Shown: positions 14,334 to 20,849 of the stretch, piece after piece | How positions within the stretch are numbered: position 1 is the first letter of the stretch | Layout of the letters: each line of letters begins with the position of its first letter | From: JADFMN01 sp964529975 | GTDB taxonomy: Bacteria; Armatimonadota; Fimbriimonadia; Fimbriimonadales; Fimbriimonadaceae | Length of the DNA stretch: 29,205 bases | NCBI GenBank assembly: GCA_964529975.1 | Contig: CAZGXW010000031.1 | Coordinates: 1-29,205 of the forward strand | Direction: 5' to 3' | Made by a program: the position numbers and the translations under genes | The notes under the pieces: generated by a model | Told to the model about the DNA's origin: nothing | Seen by the model: only the letters and a program-made list of their open reading frames with translations | The model's database searches: none

Positions 14334-14363
14334 CACGGTCTGACCGCTCCGCGGCAGACCGTG
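14334..14363 (-). terminator. long hairpin 3 bases after the ThuA stop
   Basis: CACGGTCTG (14334-14342) pairs perfectly with CAGACCGTG (14355-14363). The inside pairs again as CCGC-TCC-GCGG after one bulged A, giving a 13-bp stem with a 3-base loop. It starts right after the ThuA stop on the minus strand. There is no T-run after it, so it may be a transcript-end stabiliser or a dispersed palindrome rather than a classical terminator. Confidence 0.5.
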
Positions 14364-14366
14364 CAC

Positions 14367-15044
14367 CTACTCCTTACTCCCTACTCCATTCCCCGCCGCC
14401 CACACAAACCCCCGCCGCATCAGTTCGGTCGCTTCTGCGACGTCGAACACCGCACGGCTGTGCCCGAGCGCGCAATAGAACACCCGCCCTCGGCCCCAAC
14501 TCTTCACCCACACCTGCGGCATGTCGCAAGGGTTGCCGCTGTGCGGGCCAGGGAAGTCGTCGTGAGGAAAGCGGCACGTCGCCAACACCTGCGCGCCCGG
14601 ATCGACGTGCATGTAGTACTGCTCGCTCTCGATCCAGAAGTCGGCAATCCCGTCGATCACGTCGTGCGACCCGCGAAACTCGATCTTGTAGCGCACACCG
14701 TCGTTGCCGGGGTGCGCTACCCACTGCCCGCCAGTCATGAACTGCCAATCCGTCGCGTTGCGAAAAGAATCGCACATCCCACCGTGGCAACCCGCAATTC
14801 CGACTCCGCTCTCGACCGCGTCGCACACGGCCTTGCACTGCTCGTGTGTGATCTCCCCCATCGTCCACACGGGAACGATCAACGACAAGTCCTTCAGTCC
14901 GGGATCGAGGAACGCGTCCAGCGTGTTTGAGACGCGCACGTCGTAACCCTCATGTTCCAACACAGTGGCAAAGTGCCCCGCCACTTCCTCCGGCTCATGA
15001 CCGTCCCAACCGCCCCAAACCACCAGCGCCTTCTTCACGAGCAC
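14367..15044 (-). CDS. ThuA domain protein (class I glutamine amidotransferase-like fold)
   Basis: A 225-residue ThuA-family protein, a group with a glutamine amidotransferase-like fold often found with sugar utilisation genes; its biochemical activity is not firmly known. Visible features are LVVWGGWDGHEPEE at the start, the strand LIVPVWTMGEIT, GIAGCHGGMCDSF at the nucleophile-elbow position, a conserved YYMHVDP, and the closing GRGRVFYCALGHS. No signal peptide, so cytoplasmic. A GTG at 15044 has a strong GGAGGT eight bases upstream. A second GTG at 15038 (giving MKKALVVW) sits 8 bases after a CATAAT and is an alternative start. The 3' end runs through a GGAGTAG/GGAGTAA direct repeat containing the stop. 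Palindromes fill both flanking spacers. Confidence 0.88.
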   Translation of the reverse strand: MLVKKALVVWGGWDGHEPEEVAGHFATVLEHEGYDVRVSNTLDAFLDPGLKDLSLIVPVWTMGEITHEQCKAVCDAVESGVGIAGCHGGMCDSFRNATDWQFMTGGQWVAHPGNDGVRYKIEFRGSHDVIDGIADFWIESEQYYMHVDPGAQVLATCRFPHDDFPGPHSGNPCDMPQVWVKSWGRGRVFYCALGHSRAVFDVAEATELMRRGFVWAAGNGVGSKE

Positions 15045-15071
15045 GAATTATGACCTCCGAACCCTATGACC

Positions 15072-15113
15072 CCAGCCCGTCATCCTGAGCCTGTCGAAGG
15101 ATGAACGGGCTGG
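15072..15113. repeat. 15-bp intergenic hairpin, dispersed-repeat type
   Basis: CCAGCCCGTCATCCT (15072-15086) pairs with AGGATG-A-ACGGGCTGG (15098-15113), with one bulged A and an 11-base loop. The core, CATCCTGAGCCTGTCGAAGGATG, I recall as an element found in intergenic DNA of many unrelated bacteria. It lies between the divergent ThuA and 15227 genes. Confidence 0.65.
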
Positions 15114-15124
15114 AAGACGCAAAC

Positions 15125-15148
15125 CGCAGCCGCTAGCTCTAGCCTGCG
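15125..15148. repeat. intergenic hairpin
   Basis: CGCAG-CC-GCTAG-CT-CTAGC-CTGCG folds as two stacked 5-bp stems with a CC bulge. Its CTAGCCTGCG end resembles the right half of the palindrome at 14268-14285 (TTAGCCTGCG), so it may be a degraded copy of the same element. Confidence 0.5.
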
Positions 15149-15156
15149 CACGGGAG

Positions 15157-15176
15157 GGTGCCGGTTCTTCGGCACC
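15157..15176. repeat. intergenic hairpin
   Basis: GGTGCCG (15157-15163) and CGGCACC (15170-15176) form a perfect 7-bp stem with a 6-base loop. It is the third hairpin in about 105 bases, 34 bases before the likely -10 box of the next gene. Confidence 0.5.
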
Positions 15177-15210
15177 GAGAGATACGCAAGCCAGACTCGC
15201 AGTTCCCTGT

Positions 15211-15216
15211 TACAAT
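15211..15216 (+). promoter_or_regulatory. -10 box TACAAT, leaderless-type
   Basis: TACAAT ends 10 bases before a GTG at 15227. The ATG at 15215 overlaps this box, so if the box is the promoter that ATG cannot be transcribed. Confidence 0.4.
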
Positions 15217-15226
15217 GAGACCAAGC

Positions 15227-15877
15227 GTGAAGAGAGTCCGCAAAGCCTTCATCTGGGTGCTCAGCGCGACCGTGCTAATCGTCGTGGCAGGAGCCTGCGC
15301 ACAAAAGATCGCCCTCGTCGAACCACAGACTGTGTTCGGAGTGACAGTATTCAAATGGAGATACAACTCGGCGGCGGACAAAGGCGAATGGCTCCGCAAG
15401 TATCACCAAAACTTGATCGATTACAACGGCGGATATGTTCCGACACCAGTGGATCGATTCCTGATCACACAGGTCTCGAACACTAAGGACGATACAGAAA
15501 TCAGGGCGATTGCGGCGTTCTACGCCAAAATGGGCGGCCAGCGCACGACTGATGGCATCGTTTCGACAAGCGCAGACACAAAGGCGCGTCTGATCTTCCA
15601 GTCGCTCATCGTCTCAGCAAACTTCGATATCTGGCACAAGGAACGTGCGCTCGTGTTCATTGACGAGTTGCGACTCGGGAAAACTCACTACAAGTCGTCG
15701 ATCAACTTGCGGGCAGCCATCGACGGCGAAGCAACCACCGAGAGTTGGTCGGACGAGAAGCGGATCGGCCTTGCTCACAAGGAGTTCTTCAAGTGGTGGT
15801 CCCGCGACATGCCGTGGGCCGAAAAGTGCAAGGTCGACCCGCTCGCCGAGACTCCGCTCGTGATTTCCGGCCCTTGA
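15227..15877 (+). CDS. membrane-anchored or secreted protein of unknown function
   Basis: A 216-residue protein that I do not recognise. The N-terminus is a clear export or anchor signal: MKRVRKAF followed by a hydrophobic stretch (IWVLSATVLIVVAGA) and a Cys at about residue 22. GAC is only a weak lipobox, so a single transmembrane anchor, signal peptidase I cleavage and lipidation all remain possible. The rest is mixed alpha/beta, rich in Trp, Lys and Asp, with a Trp-rich C-terminal region (FFKWWSRDMPWAEKC). GTG 15227 is chosen because TACAAT precedes it by 10 bases; the ATG at 15215 adds four residues (MRPS) and is the alternative. It stands alone between the ThuA hairpin region and the symporter. 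Confidence 0.65.
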   Translation: MKRVRKAFIWVLSATVLIVVAGACAQKIALVEPQTVFGVTVFKWRYNSAADKGEWLRKYHQNLIDYNGGYVPTPVDRFLITQVSNTKDDTEIRAIAAFYAKMGGQRTTDGIVSTSADTKARLIFQSLIVSANFDIWHKERALVFIDELRLGKTHYKSSINLRAAIDGEATTESWSDEKRIGLAHKEFFKWWSRDMPWAEKCKVDPLAETPLVISGP

Positions 15878-15986
15878 ATTTGACCTTTCGGCACTCGTAG
15901 TTGCAGACCGAGTGGGCGAGCGTCTCCGCGAGCCCCACAGTCTTCCGAATCCTTAAACCACCGAACCCCCGAACTTCCAAAGAATG

Positions 15987-15992
15987 TACACT
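15987..15992 (+). promoter_or_regulatory. -10 box TACACT for the symporter operon
   Basis: TACACT ends 11 bases before the ATG at 16004; the bases between are C-rich with no Shine-Dalgarno. The rest of the 126-base spacer (15878-16003) shows only a weak CACTCG/CGAGTG inverted repeat. Confidence 0.35.
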
Positions 15993-16003
15993 CCCCCACT
16001 AAG

Positions 16004-17323
16004 ATGGAACAGGCCCGCAAGCGCACGCCCCTGCACACCAAGATCCTCCTCTCCCTCGTCGCAGGCGGCGCGCTCGGAATCATCCTCCAGTTCGTCCTCC
16101 CCGACGGCCCAAAGAATGAAGGCCTCGTCTGGTTCTCCGAGAACATAGCCAATAACGTTGGCACCATCTTCCTCACGATGATCTTCATGATCGTCGTGCC
16201 GCTCCTTTTTTCAGCCCTAACCCTCGGCATCGCCGAGATCGGCGACGCTACAAAGGTGGGCCGGATCGGCATCCGCGCCCTTGTGATGACCGTCCTCCTC
16301 AGCGGCATCGCCGTCTGCCTCGGCCTGCTCGCGGTCAATGCCGTCAAGCCTGGCGTCGGTCTGCCAGAAGAAAAGCGAGCGATGCTCCTCGATGCGATTG
16401 ACAAAGAGGCCGCGACCAAAAAGGGCGCGGCCGAAAAGCCCGCAGACGCCGACCCGCCCACGCTCGGCATCGTCCCGCGAAACCCCGTCCTCGAAGCGAC
16501 GCGCGCGCTTACGGGAGGCCTCCTGCCGTTCATGTTCTTCTCGCTCGTGTTCGGTATCGCACTCTCCGCGATCGACCCCGAAAAGGCGCTGCCCCTCAAA
16601 CAGTTCTTAGAGGGCCTCTTTGCCGTCAGTCTCAAAGTCATCGACTTTGCAATGATGCTCGCCCCTATTGGTGTGTTCTGTCTAGTCTTCAGGACTGGCG
16701 CGATACTCGGCATCGACCTCATCACCACGCTGGGCAAGTACGTCCTCATCGTGCTCGCGGTCCTCGCCTTCCACCAGTTCGTTGTCTATTCGCTCGTCAT
16801 CAAGTTCATCGCCAAGAGAAAGCCGAGCGAGTTCTTCCGTCAGATGAAGACCGTCATGCTCACCGCGTTCGCGACATCGTCGAGCAACGCGACGCTTCCC
16901 ACCGCGCTCAAGGCCGCCGAAGAAGACCTCGGCCTTCCGCGAAAGATCAGCACGTTCGTCCTCACCGTCGGAGCGACGGGAAACCAGAACGGCACCGCGC
17001 TCTTCGAGGGCATCACCATCCTCTTCCTCGCGCAGTTCGTCGGCATCGACCTCGCCCTCGGCGACCAGATCACGGTCATGCTCCTTTCCATCGTCGCGGG
17101 CATCGGCACCGCCGGCGTGCCCGGCGGCTCATGGCCCATGATCGCCGGCGTCATCCAAAGATTCAGCATCCCCGTCGAGACCATCGGCATCGTCCTAGGC
17201 ATCGACCGCATCCTCGACATGTCCCGCACGGTTCTCAACGTCACGGGCGACATGACCATCGCCGCGTGTGTCGCCAAGTGGGAAGGCGAACCGACCGAAA
17301 CGCCAGAAGAGGCGATGGACTAA
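16004..17323 (+). CDS. dicarboxylate/amino acid:cation symporter (DAACS family)
   Basis: A 439-residue inner-membrane transporter of the GltP/DctA family, which imports glutamate, aspartate or C4-dicarboxylates with Na+ or H+. The first helix carries basic residues before it (MEQARKRTPLHTK). Family motifs are present: FLTMIFMIVVPLLFSAL in the third helix, the Ser-rich hairpin TSSSNATLPTAL (HP1), ATGNQNGTALFEG at the cation-binding helix 7, GIGTAGVPGGSWPM in HP2, and DRILDMSRTVLNVTGD in helix 8. The helix 3-4 loop is enlarged by a charged Ala/Lys/Glu-rich segment (about residues 118-150). The substrate cannot be fixed from sequence. The next gene starts on the base after the TAA stop, so the two form an operon. 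Confidence 0.95.
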   Translation: MEQARKRTPLHTKILLSLVAGGALGIILQFVLPDGPKNEGLVWFSENIANNVGTIFLTMIFMIVVPLLFSALTLGIAEIGDATKVGRIGIRALVMTVLLSGIAVCLGLLAVNAVKPGVGLPEEKRAMLLDAIDKEAATKKGAAEKPADADPPTLGIVPRNPVLEATRALTGGLLPFMFFSLVFGIALSAIDPEKALPLKQFLEGLFAVSLKVIDFAMMLAPIGVFCLVFRTGAILGIDLITTLGKYVLIVLAVLAFHQFVVYSLVIKFIAKRKPSEFFRQMKTVMLTAFATSSSNATLPTALKAAEEDLGLPRKISTFVLTVGATGNQNGTALFEGITILFLAQFVGIDLALGDQITVMLLSIVAGIGTAGVPGGSWPMIAGVIQRFSIPVETIGIVLGIDRILDMSRTVLNVTGDMTIAACVAKWEGEPTETPEEAMD

Positions 17324-17941
17324 ATGGGCCTGTTCGGCAACAAACAGGACAAGCAAGAGAAAGCGATTAAGGAGTTCTGGGAGTGGTTCCTGGAAAACCG
17401 GCTGCGCTTCTCAAACCTCCCAAGCCTGGACCATAGGCTCGTCAACGACCTCGGCTCGCGCTTGAACCGCGTCGAAAAGGGCCTCACCTTTCAAATCGGC
17501 CAAGACGAACAAGGCATGGTCCTCGAGATCAGCGCGGACGGAATCCGTGACCGCTTTCCGGCGGTCCGCACAGTCGTAGACGCTGCGCCACCGGTGCCTG
17601 GCTGGAGGATCGTCGCGTTCCGACAGCCTGCGCGAGACGCCACCGACATCGTGCTCGAGTTCAACGGCAACCGGCTGTCCCCTGCGGACATGCTCTTCAC
17701 CTCGCGCTCTAGTGGCAACCGCGCGCGGATCGTGGTCTACGTCCCCACGGTTCAACACGACGTCCCGAAGGACCTCGTAGGTGCGGCGTTCATCATCCTG
17801 GACGCCATCCTCGGCGAGTACGCCGTCGAAACAAAGGTCACGATCGAGGCCTTCAAGTCAACCGCCCAGGCGCCGATGGAGGCCAAGCATCTGACCGAAC
17901 TTCCTGGAATCCTCCTCGACGTCCCAGGCGATCCGATCTGA
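17324..17941 (+). CDS. conserved hypothetical protein coupled to the symporter
   Basis: A 205-residue soluble protein that I cannot name. Its ATG follows the symporter stop directly with no spacer, so it is almost certainly cotranslated with it. The N-terminus is basic and charged (MGLFGNKQDKQEKAIKEFWEW), then there is a long alpha/beta region with a central VPGWRIVAFRQPARD, aromatic and Arg residues that look conserved, and a C-terminal LTELPGILLDVP. No signal peptide or transmembrane helix. Two hairpins follow its stop. A regulatory or accessory role for the transporter is only a guess from position. Confidence 0.8.
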   Translation: MGLFGNKQDKQEKAIKEFWEWFLENRLRFSNLPSLDHRLVNDLGSRLNRVEKGLTFQIGQDEQGMVLEISADGIRDRFPAVRTVVDAAPPVPGWRIVAFRQPARDATDIVLEFNGNRLSPADMLFTSRSSGNRARIVVYVPTVQHDVPKDLVGAAFIILDAILGEYAVETKVTIEAFKSTAQAPMEAKHLTELPGILLDVPGDPI

Positions 17942-17942
17942 C

Positions 17943-17983
17943 CTCCAATGGCCCAAGTTGGAGGGCGCGGCTCTGTCCGCGCC
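17943..17983 (+). terminator. tandem hairpins after the symporter operon
   Basis: CTCCAA (17943-17948) pairs with TTGGAG (17958-17963), followed directly by GGCGCGG-CTCTGT-CCGCGCC (17964-17983), a 7-bp GC stem. They begin 2 bases after the stop of the preceding gene. No T-run follows, so termination strength is uncertain. The GC-rich stem resembles a dispersed intergenic palindrome I recall from several phyla. Confidence 0.5.
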
Positions 17984-18006
17984 ACAAGGGACTGGGCTGC
18001 GCCAAC

Positions 18007-18021
18007 GGACACCTTGTGTCC
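18007..18021. repeat. small palindrome GGACAC-CTT-GTGTCC
   Basis: A perfect 6-bp inverted repeat with a 3-base loop. Its CCTTGTG half also pairs with CACAAGG at 17983-17989, so the whole 17943-18021 spacer can form alternative structures. It could regulate the 2TM gene, or be repeat debris. Confidence 0.35.
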
Positions 18022-18080
18022 CTCGCTGGTCGTTCCCGCCGAAACCCATGCCTCCTCTGGACTGTAACATGGGAAGAACC

Positions 18081-18506
18081 ATGCAACGTTTCGAGGAGAA
18101 CGACTCCGAAGAGATCCTTCGCCGAGCACTTGCGATCGACGCCCAGCAGAAGGGCTCCGACCGCGAAGCCATGCTGGCGGCCGCAAAGGAAATGGGCATC
18201 TCCGACGAGGCGCTCGTCCGTGCGGAACAACAATGGCTCAAAGAGAAAGAGGAGAAGGAGCACTTCCGTGAGTTCGTGCGACACCAGAGGTCGAGTTGGA
18301 CCGGACACGTCCTCATGTACCTCGTCTTCGTCGCGTTCTTCTTCTTCCTCGATGTGCGCGACGGCAACCTCACGTGGTTCTACTACCCGGTCATTGGCTG
18401 GGGAATCGGCGTGTTCTTCCAATCGCTCGGTGTGCTCAACACCAAGTCGGAACAGTTCCAGACCGAGTTCCGCCGCTGGCGGGAGAACCGTTCCCTCGAT
18501 TCTTAA
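18081..18506 (+). CDS. 2TM domain-containing membrane protein
   Basis: A 141-residue protein. The N-terminal half is a charged helical region (EENDSEEILRRALAIDAQQK onward, then a Lys/Glu-rich coil near residues 50-65). The C-terminal half has two closely spaced transmembrane helices (about residues 74-91 and 100-117) separated by a short DVRDGNLTW loop, as in the 2TM domain family often attached to sensor or small membrane proteins. Function is unknown. Start choice is uncertain: ATG 18081 has GGGAAGA only 3-4 bases before it, and ATG 18069 is in frame four codons earlier. The upstream stretch to 17958 is open but consists of palindromic spacer and is unlikely to be coding. Its TAA stop shares TTAA with convergent hisI. 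Confidence 0.78.
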   Translation: MQRFEENDSEEILRRALAIDAQQKGSDREAMLAAAKEMGISDEALVRAEQQWLKEKEEKEHFREFVRHQRSSWTGHVLMYLVFVAFFFFLDVRDGNLTWFYYPVIGWGIGVFFQSLGVLNTKSEQFQTEFRRWRENRSLDS

Positions 18507-18856
18507 AGCCGTTCGCTGTTCACGACCAAACTTCCACCCACGAGATCGCGGAAGAAGCACGTGCGGTACCCCTCGTGGCAAGCCGCACCCACTTGGTCGA
18601 CCGTCAAAAGAACCGTGTCGAGGTCGCAGTCCAACGCAATGTTGCGCACAGTCTGCGTGTGGCCGCTCGTCTCGCCCTTCACCCAGAACGACTGCCGCGA
18701 CCGGCTCCAGTACGTCGCCCGGCCCGTGTCGACTGTGCGCTGCAGCGATTCGCGGTTCATCCACGCCACCATCAGCACCTGGCCGTTCTCCGCGTCCTGC
18801 ACCACCGCCGGCACCAATCCCGCCTCGTTCCACTTGATCTGATCGAGCACGTCCAT
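18503..18856 (-). CDS. hisI: phosphoribosyl-AMP cyclohydrolase
   Basis: A 117-residue enzyme for the third step of histidine synthesis, opening the adenine ring of phosphoribosyl-AMP. The family core is intact: VLMVAWMNRESL, TYWSRSRQSFWVKGETSGHTQ, the Mg-binding DCDLDT, and the zinc-binding cysteines in ACHEGYRTCFFR together with the DCD Cys. It is the stand-alone form without a fused HisE pyrophosphatase, and no other his gene is in the window, so the pathway is dispersed here. A TAACTT box lies 9 bases before the ATG. Confidence 0.97.
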   Translation of the reverse strand: MDVLDQIKWNEAGLVPAVVQDAENGQVLMVAWMNRESLQRTVDTGRATYWSRSRQSFWVKGETSGHTQTVRNIALDCDLDTVLLTVDQVGAACHEGYRTCFFRDLVGGSLVVNSERL

Positions 18857-18865
18857 TCGCTCACA

Positions 18866-18871
18866 AAGTTA
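18866..18871 (-). promoter_or_regulatory. -10 box TAACTT, leaderless-type, for hisI (minus strand)
   Basis: On the minus strand TAACTT ends 9 bases before the hisI ATG, with no Shine-Dalgarno between. Confidence 0.35.
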
Positions 18872-18911
18872 CCCCTCTCCCCTCCGAACGCGAGGGCCAG
18901 GGGTGAGGGGC
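18871..18911. repeat. GC-rich intergenic element (CCCCTC...GAGGGG)
   Basis: The 68-base spacer between divergent hisI and the glycosyltransferase is mostly ACCCCTCTCCCCTCCG followed by GAGGGCCAGGGGTGAGGGGC, a loose inverted repeat. It resembles the CCCCTCACCC/GGGTGAGGGG-type intergenic elements I recall in many GC-rich bacteria. It may serve as an upstream leader or merely be a dispersed repeat copy. Confidence 0.45.
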
Positions 18912-18924
18912 CCAACGTGCCAAA

Positions 18925-20400
18925 ATGGATTCGATGCAGGCGCTCAAGGATTGGAGGAACGTCGCCCTCCTCGTCGCCTGTATCGTGCCGTTCTTCGGCT
19001 TCTGGGCGACCGGACTGACAGACCTCGACGAAGGCTTCTATGGCGCGGTCGTCGCCAACATGGTCCGCACGGGCGACTGGATCACGCCGGTCTTCAACGG
19101 GGAACCTTGGTTTGAAAAGCCGGTCCTCGCGTACTGGCTGGCTGCGCCGAGCGTTATCCTGTTCGGCGAAGACTTTGGCCCGCGATTCCCATCGGTCGCC
19201 TGCACGCTGCTCACTGCGCTCGTGCTGTTCCGCTTCTTGCGTAGGCACATCGATCTCGACACCGCAAGGGTCGCCACCGCCGCATACTGCGGTTCCTTGC
19301 TCGTCGTCGGCGTTGGCAGGATGCTCCTCACCGACGCGCCGTTCGTGCTCGCGTTCACCCTTGCGATGACGACCTTCTACGACTCGATCACGGGCAATTC
19401 GAAGTTGCGAACGTGGTCGGCGGTCGCGCTCGGGTTCGCGTTCCTCGCCAAAGGCCCGGTCGCTGGCGCGTTCTTCCTGCTGATCGCGGGATTCACGTAC
19501 TGGCGCATGCCGGACCTCCGACCAAACTTCAAAGGGCACTGGCTGCCCGGAATCGCCCTGTTCCTTGTCGTGGTCGCATCGTGGTACGTGCCCTGCTACT
19601 TGGCGAACGGCGAAGTCTTCGTCCAGAAGTTCTTGATCGAGCAAAACCTCGGACGGTTTCGCGGCGGTGACCTCGCGCACCTCACGCCTGCGTGGGCGAT
19701 CCCGGTCTACTTTCCGCTTGTGCTCTTCCTGGCGCTCATGCCTTGGTCTATCTGGGCCGTGCGTGCCAGGTGGTTCGCTTGGCCGAGCGACCACCTCGGT
19801 CGATACCTCTGGATCTGGGGTCTCGTCGTGCTCGTGTTCTTCAGCATAAGCCTCACCAAACTTCCGCACTACATCCTCCCGGCGGTGCTTCCGTTCACGG
19901 TCGTGACGGTGATTGCCGTGATGCGCCGTCGCGAGCACATGTCGCCGCCAGATTCTTGGCTCAAGTGCGCCGTCGCCTGGTCCGCAACGGTCTGCGCGCT
20001 CGCGACCGTCGTGTTCCACCTCGACTATGAGAAGCGGTTTGCCGAAGCCCATGAGGTCGCTCGCTACCTTCGGAACAAACCCGGAAACGTCGTCCTCTAT
20101 GGCGTTGGTCGGACTGAGCGCGACACGTCCATCTCGACCAAGGTCCGGCAGTCGGCCCTTCCGTCGTTCTTCTTCTATCTCAAGAAGGAAGGGCTCATGA
20201 CCCACGATGTCAAAGAGGTCACGAGGCTCGAGGGAGAGGTCTGGTTCGTCGTCGAACAGGGTGAGATGACTCAGGAGGTTCTCAGCACGCTCGGACTTTC
20301 CGGTTACGCCCTCGATCTGCACGCCCTGCCGTTCGAGGCCAAGAAGTTCGAGGTCTGGCACCTCGATCCCGTGACTCCAGAAGACCTGATCGACCCCTGA
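18925..20400 (+). CDS. ArnT/PMT-like membrane glycosyltransferase (GT-C fold)
   Basis: A 491-residue polytopic protein of the ArnT/protein-mannosyltransferase group, which transfers a sugar from a polyprenyl-phosphate donor to lipid or protein on the outer face of the inner membrane. After the first helix comes the periplasmic loop with the catalytic-type acidic motif TDLDEGFYGAVVANM (about residues 32-46) and the signature EKPVLAYWLAAP. About ten hydrophobic helices follow up to residue ~365, including a SLTKLPHYILPAVLPF segment typical of the family, and then a soluble C-terminal domain of about 125 residues. The donor and acceptor cannot be read off. Its TGA abuts the convergent comEA stop in TGATCA. 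No clear ribosome binding site or TAnnnT box precedes the ATG. Confidence 0.9.
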   Translation: MDSMQALKDWRNVALLVACIVPFFGFWATGLTDLDEGFYGAVVANMVRTGDWITPVFNGEPWFEKPVLAYWLAAPSVILFGEDFGPRFPSVACTLLTALVLFRFLRRHIDLDTARVATAAYCGSLLVVGVGRMLLTDAPFVLAFTLAMTTFYDSITGNSKLRTWSAVALGFAFLAKGPVAGAFFLLIAGFTYWRMPDLRPNFKGHWLPGIALFLVVVASWYVPCYLANGEVFVQKFLIEQNLGRFRGGDLAHLTPAWAIPVYFPLVLFLALMPWSIWAVRARWFAWPSDHLGRYLWIWGLVVLVFFSISLTKLPHYILPAVLPFTVVTVIAVMRRREHMSPPDSWLKCAVAWSATVCALATVVFHLDYEKRFAEAHEVARYLRNKPGNVVLYGVGRTERDTSISTKVRQSALPSFFFYLKKEGLMTHDVKEVTRLEGEVWFVVEQGEMTQEVLSTLGLSGYALDLHALPFEAKKFEVWHLDPVTPEDLIDP

Positions 20401-20823
20401 TCAGAGTTGGATGTACGGCAGGAGTTTTGCGAAAGTCTTGTCGCCTATCCCTTTGACCGCTTTCAGTTCGTCGAGCGATTTGAACCCGCCGATCCGCTGT
20501 CGGTAGTCGATGATCGCCTGGGCCTTCACCGGACCGATTCCAGGAAGGGTGTCCAGTTCTTGCAGCGACCCGTGGTTGATCGAAACGGTCTGTCCGACCT
20601 GTGCCTTCGTCCCGTTGCTCGATGCGGCGGGCGATGGCGGGGTCGTCGGTCCTGGCGCGGGGTTTGCGGGCGCCGGTGAATGGATCGCCGGCAGCTCTTG
20701 CTCTATAGGGAAAGGCTTGGGCTTTTGCAAGTAGCCCGCACCGATCACGCCGAGGACGAACGTTCCAATCCCGACGAGGGCATAGGTGCCCAACTTCTGC
20801 CGCGTCTCTGATCCCTGGATCAT
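20401..20823 (-). CDS. ComEA-like helix-hairpin-helix DNA-binding protein
   Basis: A 140-residue membrane-anchored protein: an N-terminal transmembrane helix (residues about 11-30, LGTYALVGIGTFVLGVIGAG), a Pro/Ala-rich linker (about 35-72), then a ComEA-type helix-hairpin-helix pair at the C-terminus with LDTLPGIGPVKAQAIIDYR and LKAVKGIGDKTFAKLLPYI. ComEA binds double-stranded DNA outside the inner membrane during natural transformation. No other competence gene is nearby, so a general exported DNA-binding role is also possible. The ATG at 20823 is chosen because GAGGGAG lies just upstream and the anchor begins after it. It follows the Ppx gene by 26 bases on the same strand, so the two are likely cotranscribed. 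Confidence 0.9.
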   Translation of the reverse strand: MIQGSETRQKLGTYALVGIGTFVLGVIGAGYLQKPKPFPIEQELPAIHSPAPANPAPGPTTPPSPAASSNGTKAQVGQTVSINHGSLQELDTLPGIGPVKAQAIIDYRQRIGGFKSLDELKAVKGIGDKTFAKLLPYIQL

Positions 20824-20849
20824 CGGCTCCCTCTGCGCGGCAGTATGCA

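Noticed and set aside
17958..18080. Extended N-terminus for the 2TM protein beginning at 17958
   Set aside because: The added residues come from a palindromic spacer (hairpins at 17964-17983 and 18007-18021) and have no helical or signal character.
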